The notes: generated from the letters alone by a model not told the origin. A DNA stretch of 64,000 bases from Paenarthrobacter nicotinovorans (GCF_021919345.1 NZ_CP089293.1:1240001-1304000), one strand, 5' to 3'. Positions 36,239 to 47,524 are shown, counted from the first letter of the stretch. A program made the numbers and translations.

Positions 36239-36278
36239 AAAAAACGCCGGCCCCCTCCACGAAGGAGGGGGCCGGCGT
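36239..36278 (-). terminator. Intrinsic terminator of greA (minus strand)
   Basis: ACGCCGGCCCCCTCC / GGAGGGGGCCGGCGT hairpin. The T-run (GTTTTTTG) follows the stem on the minus strand, so it terminates greA; it may also stop transcription from the convergent rhomboid gene. Confidence 0.88.
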
Positions 36279-36304
36279 CGTGCTTGTGGTGCCCGGGCTG
36301 ATAC

Positions 36305-36799
36305 CTAGGCGACGTACGGCTTGGCGGAGACGATCTCTACCGCGATTTCCTTGCCGTTGGGAGCGACGTAGCTGAGGCTGTCGCCTTCCTTGTGGCCGAT
36401 GATGGCTGCACCGAGGGGCGACTTCTCGCTGAAGACATCCAGATCGGAATCTCCGGCGATTTCGCGCGAGCCCAGCAGGAACGTCTCTTCGTCACCGGCG
36501 ATGCGGGCAACAACCAGCATGCCGGGCTCGACGATTCCGTCGTCGGCCGGGGCCTCGCCCACGTGCGCATCGCGCAGAAGGGCGGTCAGCTGGCGGATAC
36601 GGGCTTCGATCTTGCCCTGCTCCTCCTTGGCTGCGTGGTAGCCGCCGTTTTCCTTGAGGTCGCCTTCCTGGCGGGCAGCTTCGATCTTCTGGACGATTTC
36701 CGCCCGGCCAGCGCCGGAAAGGTGGTCCAGCTCAGCCTTCAAGCGGTCGAAAGCTTCCTGGGTAAGCCAAGCCGCAGTGGCGCTGTTGGTGGTAGACAC
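36305..36799 (-). CDS. greA: Transcription elongation factor GreA
   Basis: A 164-residue factor that rescues backtracked RNA polymerase by stimulating transcript cleavage. The N-terminal coiled coil (WLTQEAFDRLKAELDHLSGAGRAEIVQKIEAARQEGDLKENGGYHAAKEEQGKIEARIRQL) carries the acidic tip D-x-KEN, and the C-terminal domain has the conserved SPLGAAIIGHKEGDSLSYVAPNGKEI. The GTG start was chosen because AGGAGA lies 7 nt upstream; an in-frame ATG 51 nt earlier would add residues not seen in the family. Divergent or unlinked to DUF4307 upstream. Confidence 0.95.
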   Translation of the reverse strand: MSTTNSATAAWLTQEAFDRLKAELDHLSGAGRAEIVQKIEAARQEGDLKENGGYHAAKEEQGKIEARIRQLTALLRDAHVGEAPADDGIVEPGMLVVARIAGDEETFLLGSREIAGDSDLDVFSEKSPLGAAIIGHKEGDSLSYVAPNGKEIAVEIVSAKPYVA

Positions 36800-36951
36800 G
36801 GATTTCTCCTCTAGATCTGACAATGCAAAAGACCCCGCCGAGGTGGCCACTCGTAAAACTCAGTAACCAACTTAACGGGGTGAAGGTTTCATCCATTGTA
36901 GTAAATCCTCTGGACGAACCCAAACCGGTTGAGCCGTAGGTCACACGTTTG

Positions 36952-37410
36952 TTATTTGCCGCTGTCCACAATCCAGCAGTTATCCACGACGCCGGAGACA
37001 GACGGGGACTCGGTCCTCAGGGTGGTCCGCTGGACAGTGGTCCTCCCGCCGTCGGGGTCGTCCTGGGGCTCGTTGGCGCCGATCTCGACCACCTTCCAAC
37101 CCACTACTGCGAACTTCGAGTCCAGGGCCTTGATGGCGCATTTCGCGGTGGCGCGAGGGGACTTGGTGACTTGGTAATCGACCTCGGCCTGGGTGTCGTC
37201 CACCGTGCTGTAGCCAATGTCTTTGAACGTGACCGGAGCCTGCGCGGACCCTGTCGCGACATACCCGGCCAAGCCAATGGCGACCACCAGCGCGGCGATG
37301 ATGATGTTCCGCTTGGTTTTGCCTGTCATGGCGCGCTTTTGACCGCCGTAGCGATTGGCTAGGCTGGTGCTTGCCGGTACTTGGGTGGCCGAAAGGTCCT
37401 CTGAAGTCAC
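36952..37410 (-). CDS. DUF4307 domain-containing membrane protein
   Basis: A 152-residue bitopic protein. A cytoplasmic start with LANRYGGQKR is followed by one transmembrane helix (IIIAALVVAIGLAGYVATG) and an extracytoplasmic domain with KDIGYSTVDDTQAEVDYQVTKSPRATAKCAIKALDSKFAVVGWKVVEI and a second Cys near the end (DNCWIVDSGK), possibly forming a disulphide. Function unknown. Lies between greA and mca as in mycobacteria (Rv1081c), divergent from mca. Confidence 0.85.
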   Translation of the reverse strand: MTSEDLSATQVPASTSLANRYGGQKRAMTGKTKRNIIIAALVVAIGLAGYVATGSAQAPVTFKDIGYSTVDDTQAEVDYQVTKSPRATAKCAIKALDSKFAVVGWKVVEIGANEPQDDPDGGRTTVQRTTLRTESPSVSGVVDNCWIVDSGK

Positions 37411-37483
37411 CCATCCAGTTTAGTGCCGATCCCGGTGGCACTTTGCCGCCCCTGAAGCAGATCCATGAAAGAGGAGCCGTCAC

Positions 37484-38389
37484 GTGACAGCGTCCAGCAG
37501 TTCCGACCAGCAGCTGCGGCTGCTCGCCGTCCACGCCCACCCGGATGATGAGTCCAGCAAGGGTGCAGCAACCATGGCGATGTACGCCGCCGCAGGCGTG
37601 GACGTCATGGTCGCCACGTGCACGGACGGATCACGTGGAGACATCCAGAACCCCGCCATGGAGGATGCCCCGCATCCCAAGCGTGACATGGCCGGTGCGC
37701 GCCGGCTGGAAATGGCCAACGCGGCAGCGGTGCTGGGAATCAAGCAGCGCTGGCTCGGATTCGTGGACTCAGGCCTGCCGGAAGGAGATCCCCTCCCGCC
37801 GCTGCCGCCGGGATGCTTCGCGTTGCAGCCGCTGGAGCGGGCTTCAGCTCCACTGGTGCGCCTGGTTCGTCAGTTCAAGCCGCACGTCATCCTCAGCTAC
37901 GACGAAAACGGCGGTTATCCGCATCCGGACCACATCATGGCCCATAAGGTGGCGGTTGAAGCTTATGAAGCCGCAGGCGATCCCGAACGCTATCCCGGCA
38001 TGGGCGAGCCGTGGGCCCCGGACAAGCTCTACTACGACCGTGCTTTCAGCCCCGCACGTTTCCGTGCCCTCCATTTCGCGTTGGAGGAAGCAGGGCTGCA
38101 GTCTCCGTACGCCGAGCGGCTGGCGGCGTGGTTGGAGGCCGACGCCGAGGGACACACGCCACCCGCCGGCGGTCACCAGACCACTACCCAGATCGACTGC
38201 GGCGACTACTTCGAGGTCCGCGACGACGCCCTGCGGGCCCACCGCACCCAGATCGACCCTTTGGGCTTCTTCTTTGCCGTATCGCCGGAACTGCAGCGGA
38301 CCACGTGGCCTTGGGAGGACTACACCCTGATCAAGTCCCGTGTGCCTTCCGAGCTGCCCGAAAAGGATCTCTTCGCAGGGATAAGATAA
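37484..38389 (+). CDS. mca: Mycothiol S-conjugate amidase
   Basis: A 301-residue LmbE-family zinc hydrolase. It begins with LRLLAVHAHPDDESSKGAATMAMYAAAGVDVMVATCTDG (the AHPDDE metal site), has YDENGGYPHPDHIMAH and ends in the Mca-type FFFAVSPELQRTTWPWEDYTL. It cleaves mycothiol-toxin conjugates into a mercapturic acid and GlcN-inositol. The SSKGAAT following the metal motif and the length favour Mca over the biosynthetic deacetylase MshB. GTG start. Marks the host as a mycothiol producer. Confidence 0.93.
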   Translation: MTASSSSDQQLRLLAVHAHPDDESSKGAATMAMYAAAGVDVMVATCTDGSRGDIQNPAMEDAPHPKRDMAGARRLEMANAAAVLGIKQRWLGFVDSGLPEGDPLPPLPPGCFALQPLERASAPLVRLVRQFKPHVILSYDENGGYPHPDHIMAHKVAVEAYEAAGDPERYPGMGEPWAPDKLYYDRAFSPARFRALHFALEEAGLQSPYAERLAAWLEADAEGHTPPAGGHQTTTQIDCGDYFEVRDDALRAHRTQIDPLGFFFAVSPELQRTTWPWEDYTLIKSRVPSELPEKDLFAGIR

Positions 38390-38394
38390 GAACG

Positions 38395-38427
38395 CCGGTA
38401 GTTTCTATCGTTCGTAGAAATTACCGG
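38395..38427. terminator. Hairpin between mca and the small membrane protein
   Basis: CCGGTAGTTTCTA pairs with TAGAAATTACCGG (one G-T pair) around a 7-nt loop. There is no T-run, so it could be a weak terminator or an mRNA-processing structure within the mca operon. Confidence 0.45.
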
Positions 38428-38495
38428 ATGGCCCATCAGCATCCCGGTTACGCTTTGCCGGCCGGCGCGCACCAGTTCCCATAGAAGGTTTGACC

Positions 38496-38804
38496 GTGCA
38501 CCACTTGATTCTCGCCCTGACCGTCACTCCGTCGCCCGATCCCACGGGCACGCTGCGGCCCGGCCTGTCCGAGGATCAGGTGACGCCGGGCACGTGGGGC
38601 TTCGTCCTCACGGCCTTCATCGTGATCCTCACTACCTTCCTGATCGTGGACATGGTCCGGAGGATCCGACGCGTCCGCTATCGCGCACAGGTAGAGGAAG
38701 CCCGTCTGGCTGCTGAAGCGGGTGAGCCGTCCGCGGACGGGAATCCGGCACAAAGCGGCGGTCCCACTGACGAGATCGGCAATGGCGGCCCCGGAGCCCG
38801 CTAA
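38496..38804 (+). CDS. Small single-pass membrane protein in the mca locus
   Basis: About 102 residues from a GTG with AGAAGG 7 nt upstream (a TTG two codons earlier is too close to that site). One transmembrane helix (TWGFVLTAFIVILTTFLIVDMV) is followed by a basic/charged cytoplasmic tail (RRIRRVRYRAQVEEARLAAEAG) that ends Gly/Pro rich. It corresponds by position and topology to mycobacterial Rv1083, whose function is unknown. Overlaps the following thioredoxin-like remnant by 23 nt. Confidence 0.78.
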   Translation: MHHLILALTVTPSPDPTGTLRPGLSEDQVTPGTWGFVLTAFIVILTTFLIVDMVRRIRRVRYRAQVEEARLAAEAGEPSADGNPAQSGGPTDEIGNGGPGAR

Positions 38805-39140
38805 AACGGGCGGAACCGGCTGTCCCGGGGCAAGCGATGCCTTGGGTTCGGAACCCTCTGCCTATCTCCGGCAACACGCGGGCAATCCCGTCCACTGCCG
38901 TCCGTTCGGGGATGACGGCTTGGCGTTTGCCGCTGCCGGGTTGCGGCCGCCGTCGCCGGTCCTGGCTCGCGGCATCGCCGCGAACTGTGCGGCGCGTTGC
39001 TGACGTCGCCCGCCCAGGGGTGGTGGTCGCCCATCAAACGTACGACGACGCGTCCCCGGCCCCCGGAGTGACGTCCCGTTGCTGCCTCCATGGCTGGGGC
39101 GCGGCTGGCCGCCATGGCTGTGGGCGGTGAACCCGTCTTT
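38782..39140 (+). pseudogene. Remnant of a thioredoxin-domain (YyaL/DUF255) protein
   Basis: The frame from ATG 38782 reads ...LGSEPSAYLRQHAGNPVHC and RPFGDDGLAFAAAG, clearly matching the N-terminus of YyaL/DUF255 proteins (usually SxYLxQHxxNPVxWxPWG). After that the similarity is lost; the CHWC-type redox motif is not found and the frame stops at 39003 (73 codons). Full proteins are over 600 residues. In mycobacteria the intact gene (Rv1084) stands in exactly this place, between the small membrane protein and hemolysin III. The rest up to 39140 holds no other gene. Confidence 0.6.
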
Positions 39141-39145
39141 CCGGG

Positions 39146-39787
39146 CTAGCTCAGGACGGCCATCATGATGGCGATGAAGTGCGCGGCGAAGGCCAGCACG
39201 GTGAAGGCGTGGAACAGTTCGTGGAAACCAAAGTTCCGGGCGCTGAAGTTTGGCTTCTTGAGGGCGTAGAACACTGCGCCGGCAATGTACAGGGCGCCGC
39301 CGACGCATATGAGGATGGCTGCGGCGGCATTCGCGGCGAAAAACTGCGGCAGGTAGAACAGGGCCCCGCAACCGAGGGCGATGTAAACCGGGACATAGAG
39401 CCAGCGCGGAGCATGGGTCCACAGAATCCGGAACAAGACGCCGACGATCGCCCCGGACCACACAAGCCATAGCAAGGTGACAGCTTCAGAGCGTTCCAGC
39501 AGGGACCATGCCAGGGGCGTGTAGCTCCCGGCGATCACCAGCATGATGTTGGTATGGTCCAGCCGTTTGAGGAGCATGCGGACCTTGGGGGACCAGTTTC
39601 CCCGGTGGTACACGGCGCTGACGCCAAACAGCAGGAAACCGGTCAGGGCATAGATGGTGGACGTGACTTTGCGGTCCGGAGTGGGAGCAACCGTCACCAG
39701 GACTATCCCTGCTGCAAGTGCAAAAGGAGCGGCAACTGCGTGGATCCATCCACGCCAGAGGGGCTTGGTTTCGAGGAGCTCAGCCAT
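39146..39787 (-). CDS. Hemolysin III family membrane protein
   Basis: A 213-residue seven-helix protein of the PAQR/YqfA group. It shows AVYHRGNWSP (metal-site His), KRLDHTNIMLVIAGSYTPLAW, and the C-terminal FHELFHAFTVLAFAAHFIA histidine cluster. Despite the name, bacterial members are membrane hydrolase- or receptor-like proteins of unclear role. ATG giving MAELLETKPLWRGWIHA is chosen, since longer in-frame starts add a non-conserved hydrophilic stretch. Place and orientation match Rv1085c. Confidence 0.9.
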   Translation of the reverse strand: MAELLETKPLWRGWIHAVAAPFALAAGIVLVTVAPTPDRKVTSTIYALTGFLLFGVSAVYHRGNWSPKVRMLLKRLDHTNIMLVIAGSYTPLAWSLLERSEAVTLLWLVWSGAIVGVLFRILWTHAPRWLYVPVYIALGCGALFYLPQFFAANAAAAILICVGGALYIAGAVFYALKKPNFSARNFGFHELFHAFTVLAFAAHFIAIMMAVLS

Positions 39788-39936
39788 GCTCCAAGAATAA
39801 CCTACGTTTCGGTAAGTTACTTCTGGGTAACAAGTGTTGGGCGGTTTTTGACTGTCCACTGCACCGCCCCGGCAGCTCGGGAAGGTAGCCTTGGATGTGC
39901 GTCGTCGTACAAGCAAGGAAGTCAGGTGAGAGTCCG

Positions 39937-40698
39937 GTGGAGCTGCCCGGTTTCCTCTATGGCTTCTACGAGCGCAAACTCCTGCGCTCACTCAAGCAGG
40001 ACCAGATCCCACGGCACATCGGCGTCATGGTGGACGGCAACCGGCGCTGGGCGCGCCAGTTCAATGCCCCCACCAGCCAAGGACACCAGGCCGGCGCAGA
40101 CAAAATCCACGAATTTCTGGGATGGTGCCAGGAACTGGGCGTCAAGGTCGTCACGCTCTACATGCTCTCCACGGACAACATGAACCGCTCCGGTGAGGAG
40201 CTGGACCTGCTCATGGGCATCATCGCCAACACCATGGACCGGCTCGACGAAGACGAAGACGTGTCTGTCCACGCCATGGGAGCACCGGAACTTTTGCCGG
40301 ACTACCTGGCTGACCGGCTGAACAAACTCACGTCCCGGACGCCGGTCCACGAAAAGATCCACGTCAACGTCGCAGTCGGCTACGGTGGCCGCCGCGAAAT
40401 TGTCGACGCCGTCAGGGAACTCCTGCACGATGCCGCCTCCAAAGGACGCACCATGTCCGAGGTGGCAGATGAACTTTCAGTGGACGACATCTCCCGGTTC
40501 CTCTACACCAGGGGCCAGCCCGATCCGGACCTGGTGATCCGCACTTCAGGCGAGCAGCGGCTCTCCGGATTTCTCATGTGGCAAAGCGCTTACAGCGAGT
40601 TCTACTTCTGCGAAGCCCTGTGGCCCGCCTTCCGCAAGGTCGATTTCCTCCGTGCGCTCAGGGATTATGCCGGGCGGCAGCGCCGCTACGGAACCTAG
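39937..40698 (+). CDS. Cis-prenyltransferase (isoprenyl / Z-FPP synthase family)
   Basis: A 253-residue enzyme of the undecaprenyl-diphosphate synthase family. Key motifs are HIGVMVDGNRRWARQF (catalytic Asp and Arg), GHQAGADKIHEFLGWC, VNVAVGYGGRREIVDAV and the C-terminal PDPDLVIRTSGEQRLSGFLMWQSAYSEFYF. The genomic position matches mycobacterial Rv1086, which makes short Z,E-farnesyl diphosphate; chain length here cannot be decided. GTG at this start gives the usual N-terminus ELPGFLYGFYERKLL; an ATG 42 nt upstream is also in frame. Confidence 0.93.
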   Translation: MELPGFLYGFYERKLLRSLKQDQIPRHIGVMVDGNRRWARQFNAPTSQGHQAGADKIHEFLGWCQELGVKVVTLYMLSTDNMNRSGEELDLLMGIIANTMDRLDEDEDVSVHAMGAPELLPDYLADRLNKLTSRTPVHEKIHVNVAVGYGGRREIVDAVRELLHDAASKGRTMSEVADELSVDDISRFLYTRGQPDPDLVIRTSGEQRLSGFLMWQSAYSEFYFCEALWPAFRKVDFLRALRDYAGRQRRYGT

Positions 40699-40775
40699 CC
40701 CGGGCGCGGTTCACCGAAAATTAACGAGCCCGACATGCGACTTGCCGACGACGGATTGCGGAAATGAATGTGTCG

Positions 40776-40922
40776 GGGATTACGTTAATCCCATCAGCAG
40801 GCAAAACCGCCCGCTGATCGGGGAGGCCAGTATATGGAGCGGAACATCGCACCAGTTACATGGGAGGCCACGCCCGGCCTTCCGGCCGAGCCGCTTCACC
40901 ATTAGGCCGGGCGACCGCCCGG
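40776..40922 (+). promoter_or_regulatory. Structured leader upstream of phoH
   Basis: Within the 237-nt gap before phoH there are successive hairpins: GGGATTA-CGT-TAATCCC at 40776-40792, ATCAGC...GCTGAT with inner GGC/GCC at 40793-40818, CGGCC/GGCCG near 40875 and CCGGGC/GCCCGG at 40907-40922. A 9-nt direct repeat GGGAGGCCA lies at 40821 and 40862. No known riboswitch class was recognised, and there is no small ORF I can support. Confidence 0.4.
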
Positions 40923-40935
40923 GGCTGGAGTCGAT

Positions 40936-42330
40936 GTGGCTATTTCTGAGCAACTGCCCGCAATGGTTTCCGACGGGGAAAGTGCAGCTACCTCTCGCGC
41001 CAAGCGGGTCCCACAAAAAGCGCGGGCAACAGCGTCCGCCACGGGCCGCAGCTATGTGATCGATACATCCGTCCTGCTTTCCGATCCCCACGCACTCCTG
41101 CGGTTCGCAGAACATGAGGTCATCGTTCCCATCGTGGTCATCAGTGAACTCGAGGGAAAGCGCCACGATCCGGAACTTGGCTACTTCGCCAGGAAAGCCC
41201 TGCGTCTCCTCGACGACCTCAGGATTGAACACGGCGGACTGGACCGGGCCATTCCCCTGGGGAACGACGGCGGGCTGCTCAGGGTGGAAATGAACCACAT
41301 TTCCCCGGACGTGCTTCCTGCGGGCTTCCGCGGTGGCGACAACGACAGCCGGATCCTGGCCGTGGCCAAGAACCTGGCCAACGAGGGCCACAACGTCACG
41401 GTGGTCTCCAAAGACCTCCCGATGCGGGTCAAGGCGTCTGCCATGGGACTCCAGGCGGACGAGTACCGCAACGAACTCGTCAAGGACTCCGGCTGGACCG
41501 GCATGGCGGAATTAGAAGCCAACGACGACGAAATCACCACGCTCTACGGCCATGAACCTGTCTTCATTCCCGCAGCCGCCGAACTCCCCGTGAACACCGG
41601 ACTGGTGCTTCTGTCGAACAGGGGATCCGCTCTGGGGCGCGTGGGAGCCGACAAGCAGGTCCGTCTGGTCAAGGGCGACCGCGACGTCTTTGGCCTCCAC
41701 GGACGCTCCGCCGAACAGCGGCTGGCCATCGACATGCTCATGGACCCTTCCGTGGGCATCGTGTCCATCGGCGGACGGGCAGGCACAGGCAAGTCCGCGC
41801 TCGCCCTCTGCGCAGGCCTTGAAGCCGTACTGGAGCGCCGTGAGCACCGGAAGGTGGTCGTTTTCCGGCCCCTGTACGCAGTGGGCGGCCAGGAGCTCGG
41901 CTACCTTCCCGGATCCGAGTCCGAAAAAATGAACCCGTGGGCCCAGGCCGTGTTCGATACCCTCGGCGCGTTGGTCAGCCAGGAAGTCGTGGAAGAAGTC
42001 ATGGACCGCGGCATGCTGGAAGTCCTGCCCCTGACCCACATCCGCGGGCGTTCGCTGCACGACGCCTTCGTCATCGTGGATGAAGCCCAGTCGCTCGAAA
42101 AGAACGTCCTGCTGACCGTCATGAGCCGCATCGGTCAAAACTCCAAGATCGTCCTCACCCACGATGTTGCCCAGCGCGACAACCTGCGCGTGGGACGCCA
42201 CGACGGCGTTGCCGCCGTCGTGGAGACCCTCAAGGGACATCCGCTGTTCGGGCACATCACGCTGACCCGGTCCGAGCGTTCGCCGATTGCTGCCCTTGTT
42301 ACGGAATTGCTGGAGGGGGCTGAGATCTAA
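40936..42330 (+). CDS. PIN-PhoH protein (PhoH2-type RNA helicase/RNase)
   Basis: A 464-residue two-domain protein. The N-terminal PIN domain (residues ~35-180) has [38 protein letters not shown] and [12 protein letters not shown], carrying the acidic metal-site residues. The C-terminal PhoH ATPase has Walker A ([18 protein letters not shown]), [26 protein letters not shown], and Walker B ([24 protein letters not shown]) plus [12 protein letters not shown]. Mycobacterial PhoH2 (Rv1095) unwinds and cuts RNA. GTG start; lies downstream of a structured leader. Confidence 0.94.
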   Translation: MAISEQLPAMVSDGESAATSRAKRVPQKARATASATGRSYVIDTSVLLSDPHALLRFAEHEVIVPIVVISELEGKRHDPELGYFARKALRLLDDLRIEHGGLDRAIPLGNDGGLLRVEMNHISPDVLPAGFRGGDNDSRILAVAKNLANEGHNVTVVSKDLPMRVKASAMGLQADEYRNELVKDSGWTGMAELEANDDEITTLYGHEPVFIPAAAELPVNTGLVLLSNRGSALGRVGADKQVRLVKGDRDVFGLHGRSAEQRLAIDMLMDPSVGIVSIGGRAGTGKSALALCAGLEAVLERREHRKVVVFRPLYAVGGQELGYLPGSESEKMNPWAQAVFDTLGALVSQEVVEEVMDRGMLEVLPLTHIRGRSLHDAFVIVDEAQSLEKNVLLTVMSRIGQNSKIVLTHDVAQRDNLRVGRHDGVAAVVETLKGHPLFGHITLTRSERSPIAALVTELLEGAEI

Positions 42331-42354
42331 GCATCTCCTTGGAACGTGGTGTCC

Positions 42355-42388
42355 AGGGCCGTGGTCCGGTTCGCCGGGCCACGGCCCT
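42355..42388. terminator. Hairpin after phoH
   Basis: AGGGCCGTGGTCCGG and CCGGGCCACGGCCCT arms with TTCG loop, between convergent phoH and the GNAT gene. Confidence 0.8.
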
Positions 42389-42410
42389 TCGCCGTCGCTT
42401 AGACACGACG

Positions 42411-42431
42411 CAGGTGCAGGTGCAGGTGCAG
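42411..42431. repeat. CAGGTG hexamer microsatellite
   Basis: Three and a half tandem copies of CAGGTG, ending at the base next to the TAA stop of the minus-strand GNAT gene. Confidence 0.85.
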
Positions 42432-43076
42432 TTACAGCTTCAGGTAGTTCTTTAGTTCTTCGTGGCCCTGGACTTTGAGGGTCCAGTCGGGGCGTTTGAA
42501 GGTGGTGGGGGTGAGACGGACTCTTTGGACTTCTTCGATTTTTTCTCCCCAGCCGTCCCGGGAGATGCCGTTGAGTTCGTAGCCGAGGCTGGTGGAGACG
42601 CCCAGGGATTGTTGGTTCCACGACGCTGCTTCGGATTCGGCCACTTCGGCGCCAAGGTAATCGAAGGCGTAGCTGACGACGGCGGCGCGCATCTCCTTGC
42701 CGACGCCCTGGCCCTGCGCGGACTGCTTGAGCCAGGAACCCGTGCTTACTGTTTTGAGCGTCGCGAAGTTCTTGGCACCGAGGTCCTGTACGCCTAGGAA
42801 TTCGTCGTCGCGCCAGACCGCCAGGAGGAGGGTCCAGGAATCCTTGGTGAAGTTTCCGCGGCACCGCCAGTACCACTGGGCCATGTTCGGTGCCAGCTCG
42901 TCCGCCGGCCTTTCAGCCCAGGGCGTGCTGAAGGGGCACTTGCCGGGTTCGTGGATACCTGAGCGGGCCGCGTCCACGGCGGCGGGGATGTCGTCGTCGA
43001 GAATCGGACGGACGGTCAGCCTCGGGGTGGTGAGAATGAGTCCGAACGGGGGCCAGATGTCTGCCAGCGATGTCAT
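42432..43076 (-). CDS. GNAT family N-acetyltransferase
   Basis: A 214-residue acetyltransferase of the RimJ/RimL (acetyltransf_3) type. It begins with LTTPRLTVRPILDDDIPAAVDAA, has a central FLGVQDLGAKNFATLKTVSTGSWL strand region and the acetyl-CoA loop SAQGQGVGKEMRAAVVSYAFDYLGAEVAES, followed by NQQSLGVSTSLGYELNG. The acceptor (amino acid, protein N-terminus or antibiotic) is unknown. Single gene, convergent with phoH. Confidence 0.87.
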   Translation of the reverse strand: MTSLADIWPPFGLILTTPRLTVRPILDDDIPAAVDAARSGIHEPGKCPFSTPWAERPADELAPNMAQWYWRCRGNFTKDSWTLLLAVWRDDEFLGVQDLGAKNFATLKTVSTGSWLKQSAQGQGVGKEMRAAVVSYAFDYLGAEVAESEAASWNQQSLGVSTSLGYELNGISRDGWGEKIEEVQRVRLTPTTFKRPDWTLKVQGHEELKNYLKL

Positions 43077-43107
43077 CGCCGTAGCTTAGCCCGAAAAGGC
43101 GGCGCGG

Positions 43108-43875
43108 TCAGGCGGCCGGGCCGATGTCCCACGGAATGTGCCGCCGGACGTCCGTGAGGTTCATGGACTCCGCCAGGAACAGGTCATCGAGCATGTACTC
43201 GTCGACACCCAGGATCTTCAGCCAATGGCCCGTACCGGAGGTGTCGCCGTCCAGGCTCTGGCTGGCCACGCAGACCCCTGTTCCGGTGTCGATCCTGATC
43301 AGCGTCCGGCCGGGATGGACCAAGGGCTGGGCGGGATCGGAAGGAACGTAGGTCCGGCTGGGCGTGACGATGGTTTCCAGGGCGGGACGGCCCTCGTGGT
43401 CCACTTCCCTGGGGGGTTCGAAGAAGACGCGGTTGGTGTCCGGGAATTCGATGGGAACCGGCGCGTTGCCGGCCAACTCCACTGGATCCAAGGCTGCAGC
43501 CAGGCGGCCATTGCCGAAGGACGGCTCACCGTACGCCGCCTCGGGACGCCTGCGCACCAGCCCGGCGTCGTCGTAGACGGGCGTCACCAGATGCGCCGGC
43601 AGCAGCCAGGACCGTCGCGTGGAGCTGACGTACAGGTCATCCCGGGAGTCGTTGATGCCGGTGGTGCTGTGGAGCAGTTGACCCTCAGCCGTCTCAAGGC
43701 GGAGGGCGCCCGGGCGTCGCAGCCAGGCACGGACAATATTGGCGCCACTGCCGGGCCGCTCAAGATATTCAAATCGCAGGGTGGTCCATTTCCATGGCGA
43801 AGAACGGCATAGATTCCGGAATGTGGAGGACAAGTCAAAGCCCGGTTCGTCTGCACTGTAGCGCCCCATATCCAC
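43108..43875 (-). CDS. Conserved hypothetical protein
   Basis: About 255 residues; GTG start with an in-frame ATG two codons later. No signal peptide or transmembrane segment is visible. Recognisable features are only descriptive: an all-beta-looking, Arg/Pro/Asp-rich sequence with LRLETAEGQLLHST, YDDAGLVRRRPEAAYG, SLDGDTSGTGHWLKILGVDEYMLDDLF at the end. The content (a lookup of values and dates is not indicated) gives no function and I do not recognise the family. It is divergent from the prepilin peptidase, 55 nt away. Confidence 0.7.
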   Translation of the reverse strand: MDMGRYSADEPGFDLSSTFRNLCRSSPWKWTTLRFEYLERPGSGANIVRAWLRRPGALRLETAEGQLLHSTTGINDSRDDLYVSSTRRSWLLPAHLVTPVYDDAGLVRRRPEAAYGEPSFGNGRLAAALDPVELAGNAPVPIEFPDTNRVFFEPPREVDHEGRPALETIVTPSRTYVPSDPAQPLVHPGRTLIRIDTGTGVCVASQSLDGDTSGTGHWLKILGVDEYMLDDLFLAESMNLTDVRRHIPWDIGPAA

Positions 43876-43930
43876 AGTTTACCCAAGCGTTCAAACGGGT
43901 CGGACGAGCAAAACGGGGTAGCATCCGAGG

Positions 43931-44482
43931 GTGATCCGACGACTCTCCGAGCTCTGGACAGCCAGCCCGCTGGGTTTTTGGCTGGTGGCGGCAGCCTGCC
44001 TGTATTTCGTGGTGATGGCTGTCCGGCTCACGGTCATCGACGTCCGCAGCCACTTGCTGCCCAACCGGATTGTGCTTCCGTCCTACGGTGTGGCCGGAGT
44101 GCTGTTGCTCGCTGCCGCGATCGCGGCGTCGCTCCCCGGTACCCCTACGCAAGGGGCAGCATCCGCCACTCTGTTGGGGGTGCCAGGGCTGGCGGTTCTT
44201 GCCGGCGGCGCGGCCCTCTGGTTCTTCTATTTCGTGCTGCGATTCATCCATCCACCAGGGATGGGCTTTGGCGACGTGAAGCTGGCCGGGGTGCTGGGCC
44301 TCTACCTGGGCTATTTGGGCTGGAGCCACATCTTTGCCGGAACCTTTGCGGCCTTCCTCCTGGGAGGGCTGTGGAGCTTGTTCATCCTTGCCGCACGGCG
44401 GGGAACGCTGCGGTCGGCCATTCCGTTCGGTCCTTTCATGCTGGCCGGAGCAGCTGTTGCGATGGTGCTGCTGCCCGCATGA
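43931..44482 (+). CDS. Type IV prepilin peptidase-like aspartyl protease (A24)
   Basis: A 183-residue membrane protease with about six helices. The two catalytic aspartates are in LTVIDVRSHLLPNRI and in the GxGxGD motif PGMGFGDVKLAGVLGLYLGYLGW. The N-terminal methyltransferase domain of classical PilD is absent, as in many Gram-positive single-domain forms. It would process prepilins (type IV or Tad/Flp pili), but no pilus genes lie in the window. GTG start. Confidence 0.87.
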   Translation: MIRRLSELWTASPLGFWLVAAACLYFVVMAVRLTVIDVRSHLLPNRIVLPSYGVAGVLLLAAAIAASLPGTPTQGAASATLLGVPGLAVLAGGAALWFFYFVLRFIHPPGMGFGDVKLAGVLGLYLGYLGWSHIFAGTFAAFLLGGLWSLFILAARRGTLRSAIPFGPFMLAGAAVAMVLLPA

Positions 44483-44548
44483 GGCTAGCCTGTCTGCAAG
44501 GCTGCAAACCGCGCCGGGACCGACCATTCTTGTGAGGAACGCTGAACC

Positions 44549-47360
<2,812 letters not shown>

Positions 47361-47369
47361 AAAGTAAAG

Positions 47370-47398
47370 TTTTGCACTTTTCGCCGTAGGGTGCAAAA
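47370..47398. promoter_or_regulatory. Inverted-repeat operator next to the tetR start
   Basis: TTTTGCAC (47370-47377) and GTGCAAAA (47391-47398) form a perfect 8-bp inverted repeat with a 13-nt spacer, 10 nt upstream of the regulator start. On the minus strand TTGCAC could serve as a -35 element. Confidence 0.6.
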
Positions 47399-47411
47399 TA
47401 TCGCCCGGAGG

Positions 47412-47466
47412 TTTTGTACACCTGATGCCGCTAAGGAGGTTTCTTGAGGGCACCTGGTGTACAAAA
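47412..47466. promoter_or_regulatory. Second inverted repeat upstream of tetR
   Basis: TTTTGTACACC (47412-47422) and GGTGTACAAAA (47456-47466), perfect 11-bp arms, 33 nt apart. Each arm resembles the TTTTGCAC arms of the nearer operator. Confidence 0.5.
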
Positions 47467-47476
47467 ACTCCCGGGT

Positions 47477-47524
47477 ACGACGACGGCCGGTACCTCTCGT
47501 GCGAAAGGTACCGGCCGTCGTCGT
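47477..47524 (-). terminator. Terminator after fumC
   Basis: 19-bp arms (ACGACGACGGCCGGTACCT and its complement) around a 10-nt loop; on the minus strand followed by ACCCGGGAGTTTTTG. Confidence 0.88.

Noticed and set aside
39146..39787. Hemolysin III protein as a virulence factor
   Set aside because: The family name is historical; the gene is part of a conserved core locus.
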